From contig JAIXSW010000470.1 of the NCBI GenBank assembly GCA_027484495.1, positions 1 through 9,880 of the forward strand: a stretch of 9,880 nt of DNA. The letters run 5' to 3'. Both the position numbers and the translations under genes were made by a program. This DNA is from Gammaproteobacteria bacterium. GTDB taxonomy: Bacteria; Pseudomonadota; Gammaproteobacteria; Enterobacterales; Alteromonadaceae. The notes beneath the pieces were generated by a model that worked only from the letters and a program-made list of their open reading frames with translations, did not search any database and had not been told where the DNA came from. This document shows positions 1 through 6,562 of this stretch, piece by piece (the stretch's first letter is position 1; each line of letters opens with the position of its first letter).

Positions 1-1
1 A

Positions 2-316
2 TTTGTGTTTGATCACAAACTGGCGTGGCATTTCATGCAGCGGGAAATCGCCGGGCTGGGGATGGCGGAGACAGACGATGTGATGGAAGCCGTGCTTGGC
101 GAGATGGCCAATGTGGTCGGTGGCAATGCGACTGCGGCGCTGGCGGTCGCCGATAAAGAAATTCATTTGTCTTTGCCGCTGATAATGCGTGCGGTGAAGT
201 TAAAACCAGGCATTTCCGACGTGCTGATCCAAAGAACCAGCCTGAACGTCGAAGCTGGGGTGTTTGATTTTTACTGTATCTCACCTGCTGTGCTCGGCAG
301 TCTGGTTGCCTCATGA
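2..316 (+). CDS. CheX-type chemotaxis phosphatase, 3' part only
   Basis: The frame is open from the window edge, so the N-terminus is missing; about 104 residues remain of a family usually near 150. CheX/CheC proteins dephosphorylate CheY-like response regulators in the cytoplasm, using a Glu and an Asn spaced ExxN on one helix. That motif is visible as E-M-A-N, Glu at 101-103 and Asn at 110-112, inside LGEMANVVGGNA, followed by the Gly-rich turn and the expected alternating hydrophobic strands. The GTG at 5 is internal and not a believable start. The stop overlaps the start of the membrane kinase gene by four bases (ATGA, 313-316), so the two are almost certainly one translationally coupled operon, and this protein probably resets the kinase's response regulator. 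No ligand or partner can be read from the fragment. It could instead be the C-terminal domain of a longer REC-CheX fusion beginning outside the window. Family assignment is fairly sure; the target is inferred. Confidence 0.75.
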   Translation, partial: FVFDHKLAWHFMQREIAGLGMAETDDVMEAVLGEMANVVGGNATAALAVADKEIHLSLPLIMRAVKLKPGISDVLIQRTSLNVEAGVFDFYCISPAVLGSLVAS

Positions 317-3300
317 TAGGCCGGCAGATCGTCCGCAGAATTGCCTTGTTGTGGGGGCTATGCGGGCTGCTGCTGTCGTTTTCGCCGTTGCCGCTGCACG
401 CCGGGCCGGCGACCGATTTCAGTGTTCAGATGTTGGAAGACCCGAGCAAAAAAATGGCGCCTGGCGATGTAGTGCAGGCGTTTCAAGCGGGGCAGTTTCA
501 ACGCTTGCCCGGCAAGCATTTCAGTGCCGGCTATAGCCAGTCGGTGTTTTGGTTATGGTGGCAGCCAAAGACTGCGTTACCGGCCGGCGCTGGCCAGTTT
601 TATCTGAATCTGGATTATCCGCTCTTACAAAGCGCGCGGTTTTACGGCGTCACATTTGCTGAGTCCGCATCCCAGGTCCAATTACTTGGGCAAACCGGCA
701 GTAAACTGCCTGCATCCAGCCGCTCGGTATACAGCACCAGTCACTATTTCGCCTTGCCGCCCGACCATGACAAGGTCAGCGGGTACCTGATCCGAATTGA
801 AAGTCAAACCAGTCTGTCCGTCCCCATCAATCTGATCAGTGCAAGCGAATTTATCGCTGAACAGCGCAATAACCATCTTTGGTATGGTTTTATTATCGGT
901 ACGATGACGTTGCTGATTTTTTATAATTTGTTTGTCGCCTGGTCGATACGAGAAGCGGCAAACGCCATCTATTTGCTCTTTCTGGCGGCGCTGTTGTTTG
1001 TTTTTATCTCCGTCAGCGGGATTGCCAGCACTTATCTCAGTGCAAAACTCGGTGGGGACCTGTTGTGGCTGCTGCCCTTTACGTTACATCTGGTAAGTAT
1101 CAGCAGCTACCTGTTTGCCAGACAGTATTTTCAGCATGCGGTATTGCCGGCTGTTTTTCAGCGGATTTTGCGCCTGGGCAGTTGGCTGTCGGCGGCCTTG
1201 CTGCTGACGGTGTGGCTGGATTATCAGCTGGCCATGATGCTCGCCATGCTGAATGCACTATTGATGGTATTGCTGCTGTTTGTGCTGGCCGGCGCGGCCT
1301 TTGTCCATAACATCGCCGGTGCCCGCTTATTTTTTCTCGGTAAAGTATTTCTGTTGGCCGGTGGTTTTATTCAGTTTGCCAAAACAGTGGCGTTGATCCC
1401 GGCAACCGGCTTAACAGAATATATTTTGTTTTTAGGCGTCATCTTAGAAGCGATCGTGTTATCTGGCGGCCTGGCGCTAAAAGCCAGAACGCTGGAACAG
1501 GAACAAGCACAGACCCGGGCCGAACTGTTAAAAATCCAGCAGACGTCATTGCAGGAACTGACCAATCTCAATCAGGTGTTGGCAAAAGAGGTGCAAGAAA
1601 AAACTCAAAGCGAGGCCATTCAAAAGGCATTATTTAGCATTAACGAGCTCGCTGCCGGCGATGAAGACATGCATACCTTTTTGTTTCATGTGCATCAAAT
1701 CGTCGGCAACCTGATGTTTGCCCGCAATTTTTACGTCGCGCTGTATCATCCCCAACAGCAAAGTGTGCAGTTCGCCTATTTTGCTGACGAGATGGACAAA
1801 GACCTGCCAGAACCGACCGCTATGATCCCGGCGCAGCGGCTGGCCGGCAGTTGGACCATGTGGGTGATCGAGCATGGCGAAAGCTTGTTTGGCAATTGCC
1901 AGCAGATCGAACAAAAAACCGGGCTGGCAGCGACGTTTGGCAGTATTGCCAAATGCTGGCTGGGGATCCCACTGCGCGACGAGCAGGGCGTGATGGGAGT
2001 ACTGGTCGTGCAGATTTATCACGAGCAGCCCGGTTATACCCTGCAAGAACGCAAGCTGCTGGACTTTGTCTCGCAACATATTTCCAGTGCGGTGCAAAGA
2101 AAGCAGTATCGCAGCCAGCTGGAGTTGCAGGTGCAGGAGCGGACGCAGGCGCTCAGTGACAGCTTGTCATCATTGCAACAGATGCATCAGCAACTCAGCG
2201 CGGTGAATTTGGAGAATCAGACCCATTTGCATAAGGTGCAGACACTGCTGGACAACACGGGGCAGGGCTTCTTAACCTGTAATGACGCGCTGGAGATCCA
2301 GCCGAGTTTTAGCAAAGAATGTCTGCATATTTTCCAAACCGATACGCTGACTGGCTCAGTGGCTGACTTACTGGCCAAAAGTCAGCCGTCTTTGCATGCG
2401 TTATTGACCGAGGTCCTGACTGAAGTCTTGCAACCGGACCAATCACCGGCCATGGTGACCACCTTTTTAAGTTTGTTGCCGGCACAATTATCGTTGCATG
2501 ACAGGTTGTATCAGCTCGAATATAAACGGCTGACCGCTGATAGTCTGATGGTGATCCTCAGTGATATCACGGAAAAAACCAGATTAGCTGCGGCCTTGCA
2601 GCAACAACAAGAACAAGCCGCTTTTATCGTGTACGCGTTAAATCATCCGGATGAGGTTCGGCAGGTGCTGCTGAGTTTTCAGCATTTTTTGCAAACCGCA
2701 GGTAGTCGTTCGCAGTCATTGATGACGCCTGATGACCTGACCGGGTTATATCGCCATATTCATACCTTTAAAAGCTTGCTGGCGCAGATCCGCTGCCCTG
2801 CATTACCGGCTGCGTTACATCAGATTGAAGATGGCTTACAGAACCAATTGGAAAGTGCATCTGCGCAATCTTCTGCGCAGCAGTCTGTACCATTCGAATT
2901 ACTTGATAGTCAGCTCCAGGCCGCTTTACAGCTGTTAGAGCGCCAGTTACCGGCACATTTATTCGACACAGATCCGCATTTACCGCTGCCGCGCCAGTTG
3001 CATCAAGATGTGGTGCAATTTCTGGAACATCATCATTCTGGGCTGGCCCAGCAGCTCAAAGCCGTTCAATTTCAGACTTTTAGCAGTTTGCTGCGGCCCC
3101 ATTTTGACATGGCGCAGATACTGGCGCAGTCACAGGGCAAGCTATTGTCAGCGATCAGATTAACCGGCGAGGATCCCAGAGTCGATGCGGAGTTTTATCA
3201 GCCGTTGTTCCAGGTGCTGGTGCATTTGTTTCGCAATGCGGTTGATCACGGCATCGAACCACCGGCATTGCGGATCGCTCATGGCAAACCTGCGGTTGCT

Positions 3301-3666
3301 GACATTCAATGTCAGTTACAGCGATGCGAGCAAGGATTGCAGCTGCTGATCCGCGACAATGGCCGCGGCTTGCTGCTGGAAAAAGTTCGGCAAAAAGCTG
3401 TTGCGCTGGAGCTGGTCGGGCAGAGCGAAAGTCAGCAGTTATCACCCGCCGAGCTTGCGCAGTTCGTCTTTGCCGACGCCTTATCGACCAAAGACGATGT
3501 CAGTGTGTTATCTGGGCGTGGTATCGGGCTGTCAGCGGTCAGGCAGCAATTGTTGCAGTTTGGCGGCTGGATTAAAGTCGACTCAGTCGCAGGTCAGGGC
3601 TGTACGTTTCGGATTTGGTTACCCATCCGTCCCGAGGTTATGCAGTTCGTGGCTACAGAAAATTAA
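313..3666 (+). CDS. 7TMR-DISM membrane sensor kinase with GAF, Hpt-like and CheA-type ATPase domains
   Basis: This 1117-residue inner-membrane signalling kinase has a signal-like hydrophobic N-terminus (about 1-30), a periplasmic DISM-type sensor region (about 35-185) and a 7TM block from LWYGFIIGTMTLL (about 189) to about 390. A coiled coil follows, then a GAF domain (about 437-597, with the typical WLGIPLRDEQGVMGVLVV stretch), a second coiled coil, and a PAS-like module opening with DNTGQGFL at 647. Next is an Hpt-like helical region with H817-T-F-K820. The C-terminal ATPase resembles CheA: N box LVHLFRNAVDHGIE (N975), G1 box D1015-N-G-R-G, G2 box S1067-G-R-G-I-G-L, and a GxGCTFRIWLPI end. 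No CheW-like or receiver domain is present. The likely chemistry is ATP-dependent phosphorylation of the Hpt histidine and transfer to a separate response regulator, in response to a periplasmic ligand and a cytoplasmic GAF ligand, both unknown. There is no clear ribosome binding site at 313; the ATGA overlap with the CheX gene suggests coupled translation. Domain calls are solid; stimulus and output are unknown. Confidence 0.9.
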   Translation: MIGRQIVRRIALLWGLCGLLLSFSPLPLHAGPATDFSVQMLEDPSKKMAPGDVVQAFQAGQFQRLPGKHFSAGYSQSVFWLWWQPKTALPAGAGQFYLNLDYPLLQSARFYGVTFAESASQVQLLGQTGSKLPASSRSVYSTSHYFALPPDHDKVSGYLIRIESQTSLSVPINLISASEFIAEQRNNHLWYGFIIGTMTLLIFYNLFVAWSIREAANAIYLLFLAALLFVFISVSGIASTYLSAKLGGDLLWLLPFTLHLVSISSYLFARQYFQHAVLPAVFQRILRLGSWLSAALLLTVWLDYQLAMMLAMLNALLMVLLLFVLAGAAFVHNIAGARLFFLGKVFLLAGGFIQFAKTVALIPATGLTEYILFLGVILEAIVLSGGLALKARTLEQEQAQTRAELLKIQQTSLQELTNLNQVLAKEVQEKTQSEAIQKALFSINELAAGDEDMHTFLFHVHQIVGNLMFARNFYVALYHPQQQSVQFAYFADEMDKDLPEPTAMIPAQRLAGSWTMWVIEHGESLFGNCQQIEQKTGLAATFGSIAKCWLGIPLRDEQGVMGVLVVQIYHEQPGYTLQERKLLDFVSQHISSAVQRKQYRSQLELQVQERTQALSDSLSSLQQMHQQLSAVNLENQTHLHKVQTLLDNTGQGFLTCNDALEIQPSFSKECLHIFQTDTLTGSVADLLAKSQPSLHALLTEVLTEVLQPDQSPAMVTTFLSLLPAQLSLHDRLYQLEYKRLTADSLMVILSDITEKTRLAAALQQQQEQAAFIVYALNHPDEVRQVLLSFQHFLQTAGSRSQSLMTPDDLTGLYRHIHTFKSLLAQIRCPALPAALHQIEDGLQNQLESASAQSSAQQSVPFELLDSQLQAALQLLERQLPAHLFDTDPHLPLPRQLHQDVVQFLEHHHSGLAQQLKAVQFQTFSSLLRPHFDMAQILAQSQGKLLSAIRLTGEDPRVDAEFYQPLFQVLVHLFRNAVDHGIEPPALRIAHGKPAVADIQCQLQRCEQGLQLLIRDNGRGLLLEKVRQKAVALELVGQSESQQLSPAELAQFVFADALSTKDDVSVLSGRGIGLSAVRQQLLQFGGWIKVDSVAGQGCTFRIWLPIRPEVMQFVATEN

Positions 3667-3678
3667 TCAAGCGGCGTT

Positions 3679-3708
3679 GCCCGCGCGGCTGAAGGCGCTG
3701 CGACGGGC
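3679..3708. terminator. G+C-rich hairpin between convergent genes, possible bidirectional terminator
   Basis: Bases 3679-3689 pair with 3697-3708 in an 11-base-pair stem (GCCCGCGCGGC on the left arm) with one bulged A at 3703, one G-T pair, and a seven-base loop. It lies 12 bases after the kinase stop and 16 bases beyond the stop of the convergent SOUL gene, where a shared terminator would be expected. No run of T follows on either strand, so it is not a classical intrinsic terminator. It may only protect 3' ends or pause polymerase. Confidence 0.4.
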
Positions 3709-3724
3709 CTGACTGCATCTGATG

Positions 3725-4354
3725 TTATTGAATTTCAATCAGGATCTCATTGCGGCGTAACATCGGTAGTGTCATCGGGCCGTTGTAACCGGCTTCCAGC
3801 GGCGCCCCGATCGCAACATAACCTTGTGCTGTTAACCAGTCCTGTAAGATTTGCGTATGCTCTGCGACGTTGCCTGCGCTGAGTGTCCCGCTGAATCGAA
3901 TCGCAGCCACCTGATAATTGCGCAGTTCGCTGATTTGCAGTGTCGGATCTTTCGGTTTTGGCGTGTTTTGCAGCGTGAATTCTGTTGGCATCACAAATGA
4001 CATTTGCGATTTTCCCGCCTGCATGCCCATGAATACCGGGGCTGTCATTGAAATTTCGGTACCTGACTTTACTTCGGCATTGCCTGCCATCAGCACCGGG
4101 GCCGTCATCGAGATCGCCGTTGCGCCATAGTTTTCGCCACTGATATAACGAAACAATTTTCTGAACGCAGTATTGCGGCTTCCTTCCGGCATCTCGGCTG
4201 AAACCAGCACTATCGATGCATAGTTGCGCACCTCAATCTGTAAGGCGTGGTCCGCTTTTAACAGCGTATAAGGGGCACTTTCGACATTATTTTGGCCAAA
4301 CACTGAACACCCCGTCAGAGCGACGCACCCAGCCAGCAACAGCAGCACTTTCAT
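3725..4354 (-). CDS. SOUL-family haem-binding lipoprotein
   Basis: This is a 209-residue protein with a lipoprotein signal: a hydrophobic stretch, then the lipobox L13-T14-G15-C16. The residue after Cys is Ser, which in enteric rules means outer-membrane retention. The mature part matches the SOUL/p22HBP family (haem- or porphyrin-binding beta barrel). It has an RNYASIVLVSAEM opening strand, the segment FRKLFRYISGEN, the motif ISMTAPV twice (81-87 and 101-107), an FVMPTEFTL strand, the segment PKPKD and the late strand VAAIRFSG. Length is usual for bacterial members. Haem binding is a family property and no ligand residue is assigned here. The ATG at 4354 is chosen because it gives an intact signal peptide; a weak GAG (4362-4364) lies seven bases upstream. 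It converges on the kinase gene and diverges from phoX, so the upstream region, including the PhoB-like site about 120 bases away, could influence both. Its physiological job is unknown; porphyrin handling or stress protection are guesses. Confidence 0.88.
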   Translation of the reverse strand: MKVLLLLAGCVALTGCSVFGQNNVESAPYTLLKADHALQIEVRNYASIVLVSAEMPEGSRNTAFRKLFRYISGENYGATAISMTAPVLMAGNAEVKSGTEISMTAPVFMGMQAGKSQMSFVMPTEFTLQNTPKPKDPTLQISELRNYQVAAIRFSGTLSAGNVAEHTQILQDWLTAQGYVAIGAPLEAGYNGPMTLPMLRRNEILIEIQ

Positions 4355-4474
4355 TGGTCATCTCATGATTCATTTCGGTAATAGGCCTTACGTTGGAGCG
4401 CAGCAAATAGAGCAAATTTTTATCAGGCCTTGTGGCAGCCCGCCTGTTCCAGACACGGAAACGTCGCCGTAGAA

Positions 4475-4492
4475 TTGTCATAAAAGTGTGAT
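4475..4492 (+). promoter_or_regulatory. Putative PhoB binding site (Pho box) upstream of phoX
   Basis: TTGTCATAAAAGTGTGAT matches the enterobacterial Pho box (two CTGTCAT-like units on an 11-base period with an A/T-rich spacer) at 15 of 18 positions by hand count. The first unit, TTGTCAT, and the spacer AAAA are nearly perfect; the second unit, GTGTGAT, is weaker. The site lies about 110 bases upstream of the chosen phoX start, a reasonable distance for a PhoB-activated promoter. I could not find a convincing -10 hexamer at the usual distance downstream, so the transcription start is not defined. Confidence 0.55.
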
Positions 4493-4501
4493 ATTGTCAC
4501 A
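4487..4501. promoter_or_regulatory. Short inverted repeat TGTGA-N5-TCACA next to the Pho box
   Basis: A perfect five-base dyad, TGTGA (4487-4491) and TCACA (4497-4501) with five bases between, overlaps the second Pho-box unit. The arms are those of a CRP half-site, but CRP needs six bases between them, so it is not a canonical CRP site. It may be an operator for another regulator or chance. Confidence 0.3.
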
Positions 4502-4603
4502 TTGCTGCTGATGGACCTGGTGACGCGACAGCGCGGCGCCAGCGGTGAATGCTCCATCAGCTCAGTGACAGGATTTTATTGCAAGTCAGAACAGGGCCAC
4601 AGC

Positions 4604-6448
4604 ATGAGTGAAAACTTCCGGGCAGTACTAAATCAACGTTTATCCAGAAGACGATTTCTGCAAAGCAGCAGTCTGCTCGCGGTCACTGCAGGTTTACCGG
4701 TGTTTGCCGTTGATGCCAAACCCGGCAGCGTGCAATCGAGCCTGACATTTCGCGAAACCGGCCATGAAATGACGCCGGATCTGGAAGTCCCGGCCGGTTA
4801 CAAAGCGCAGGTCCTACTGAAGTGGGGCGAGCCGTTATCTGCGGCCGGTCCGGCGTTTGATCCCTTAAATCAATCCGCCGAAAAGCAACAGCAGCAATTT
4901 GGTTATAACAATGACTTTATTGGGTTTTTACCGCTGCCGTTAGGCACTGCCAACGCCAAGCATGGCTTGTTGGTGGTGAACCATGAATACACAGTGCCGC
5001 AACTGATGTGGCCGGGCTCGCCTGACGATGTCAGTCTGAACAAAGCACAAACCGATACCGATATCATGGCCCATGGTTTGTCTGTGGTGGAGATTGAATG
5101 GCGTGACGGCCAATGGCATCAGCGCAAAGATTCCGCCTATACCCGCCGGATCACGCCACTGACGCCGATGCAGATCAGTGGGCCTGCCGCCGGCAGTTCC
5201 CGGCTGAAAACGGCGATCTCACAAGATGGCGTGCATACGCTCGGGACCTATGGCAACTGTGCCGGTGGGGTGACGCCCTGGGGCACAGTGCTGACCGGTG
5301 AAGAAAACATCGACATGATGTTCGGCGGCGATTTTAGCCAAAGCACTGAAGCTGCCAGCCTGCAGCGGTTTGGCATGTCGGCAACCCCGCAAAAAAGCTG
5401 GTCGGCGCATTATCCGCGCTGGGATCTGCGCCAACAGCCGAACGAAAGTTTCCACATGGGGTGGATTGTTGAAATCGACCCTTATGATCCGCGCTCTGTG
5501 CCAAAAAAGCGCACTGCTTTAGGCCGCTTCAAGCATGAAGGCGCCAATGTGTATATCAATAGCGATGGCCGGGTTGTGGCCTACATGGGCGACGACCAGA
5601 AGTTTGAGTACCTGTACAAGTTTGTCTCTGCCAACACCTACCAACCGGCTAACCGCGCGGCCAATTTGCAATTGCTGGACGAAGGCACTTTGTATTGTGC
5701 CCGTTTTGATGCGGATGGCACTGTGGCCTGGTTGCCGCTGGTGTTCGGCACAGGGCCGCTGACGCTGGCCAACGGCTTTCGCAGTCAGGCCGATGTCGTC
5801 ATTGATGTGCGTAAAGCGGCTGATTTATTGGGGGCGACGCCAATGGACCGACCGGAAGATGTCGAAGTGAATCCGGTCAATGGCGCTGTCTATGTGATGT
5901 TGACAAAAAACGCCGATCGGACCGCGGCGCAGCGTTCACCGGCCAATCCACGCGCGCAGAATAAAGCCGGGCAAATTGTCGAAATGACCGCGCCCAAAGG
6001 TGACCACAATGCGCCGGTGTTTGCCTGGGATATGTTTTTGCTCGCCGGGCGGCGCGATGATCCGAGTACCAGCTACCACCCGGCAACCGGCAAAAATAGC
6101 TGGCTGGCCTGTCCGGATAACTGTGCTTTTGATAGCAAAGGCCGCATTTGGATCACGTCAGACGGCGCAGAAGATTTTGGCATCGCCGAAGGCATTTGGG
6201 CTGCCGATGTCAGCGGCGCCGCCCGTGCGCTGATGAAACGCTTTTTACGTGCGCCGTTGGGATCTGAAATTTGCGGGCCATTTTTCACGCCCGATGATCA
6301 GCATTTGTTTTGTTCGGTACAGCATCCGGCGGACGGCAGCAGCTTTGAACAGCCGTCAACGCGCTGGCCGGATTTTGATGCGAAACTGCCGCCAAGACCT
6401 GCTGTTATTGTGATTAGCCGGACTGATGGGCAACCGGTGGGTAACTAA
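4604..6448 (+). CDS. phoX: PhoX-type alkaline phosphatase, Tat-exported
   Basis: A 614-residue enzyme of the PhoX (DUF839) family, which in studied members is a periplasmic or secreted phosphatase using iron and calcium to release phosphate from organic phosphoesters. The start at 4604 is chosen because it places the twin-arginine motif S14-R15-R16-R17-F18-L19 and its hydrophobic stretch at the N-terminus, with AGGG (4593-4596) seven bases upstream. A TTG start at 4502 would add 34 unlikely residues. Family signatures follow in order: EVPAGYKAQVLLKWGEPL, N126-H-E-Y, NCAGGVTPWGT with C219 (the expected metal-bridging cysteine), E233-E-N, RFKHEGA (H311, E312), LDEGTLYCARF, D415-R-P-E-D-V-E, and the closing CGPFFTP and SVQHP segments of the beta-propeller. 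Length is normal and no key motif is missing. A Pho-box-like site upstream suggests PhoB control. The SOUL gene diverges from it and modF follows after 114 bases. Family assignment is very secure; substrate range is not visible. Confidence 0.93.
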   Translation: MSENFRAVLNQRLSRRRFLQSSSLLAVTAGLPVFAVDAKPGSVQSSLTFRETGHEMTPDLEVPAGYKAQVLLKWGEPLSAAGPAFDPLNQSAEKQQQQFGYNNDFIGFLPLPLGTANAKHGLLVVNHEYTVPQLMWPGSPDDVSLNKAQTDTDIMAHGLSVVEIEWRDGQWHQRKDSAYTRRITPLTPMQISGPAAGSSRLKTAISQDGVHTLGTYGNCAGGVTPWGTVLTGEENIDMMFGGDFSQSTEAASLQRFGMSATPQKSWSAHYPRWDLRQQPNESFHMGWIVEIDPYDPRSVPKKRTALGRFKHEGANVYINSDGRVVAYMGDDQKFEYLYKFVSANTYQPANRAANLQLLDEGTLYCARFDADGTVAWLPLVFGTGPLTLANGFRSQADVVIDVRKAADLLGATPMDRPEDVEVNPVNGAVYVMLTKNADRTAAQRSPANPRAQNKAGQIVEMTAPKGDHNAPVFAWDMFLLAGRRDDPSTSYHPATGKNSWLACPDNCAFDSKGRIWITSDGAEDFGIAEGIWAADVSGAARALMKRFLRAPLGSEICGPFFTPDDQHLFCSVQHPADGSSFEQPSTRWPDFDAKLPPRPAVIVISRTDGQPVGN

Positions 6449-6503
6449 TCTATCTCTATGGACGGCTTGGCTGCAGGACAGGATGAATTCGCAGTGTTGT
6501 CTG

Positions 6504-6547
6504 GCGCCATTTCACAGTAAGCTGGTGCTTTCTGATTGTGATGGCGC
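6504..6547. repeat. Inverted repeat in the phoX-modF gap
   Basis: GCGCCAT (6504-6510) is the exact reverse complement of ATGGCGC (6541-6547). Inside these arms, CACA (6513-6516) pairs with TGTG (6537-6540), giving an 11-pair stem with a two-base bulge and a 20-base loop. It sits 55 bases after the phoX stop and ends 15 bases before the modF start, just before the probable ribosome binding sequence AGGTAA (6548-6553). No T-run follows, so an operator or a leader structure affecting modF is about as likely as a terminator for phoX. Confidence 0.45.
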
Positions 6548-6562
6548 AGGTAAGCAGTTTCG

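Noticed and set aside
313..316. Frameshift or gene fusion between the CheX gene and the kinase gene
   Set aside because: The four-base ATGA overlap is the normal layout of coupled genes, and the kinase begins with its own hydrophobic signal-like segment.
1630..2097. 155-codon open frame on the - strand inside the kinase gene
   Set aside because: It lies opposite the conserved GAF-coding region, shows no recognisable family, and is an expected by-product of G+C-rich codon use on the other strand.
4383..4430. Two AGGCCTT copies (4383-4389 and 4425-4431) 42 bases apart between the SOUL and phoX genes
   Set aside because: The spacing is about four helical turns, but a seven-base match with a palindromic core is too short to claim an operator pair.
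4487..4501. CRP site
   Set aside because: The half-sites fit but the spacer is five bases instead of six, and the flanking bases do not extend the symmetry.
4502..4603. TTG-initiated extension of phoX
   Set aside because: It would put 34 extra residues before the twin-arginine motif, overlap the regulatory dyad, and lacks a ribosome binding sequence; the ATG at 4604 has AGGG at good spacing.
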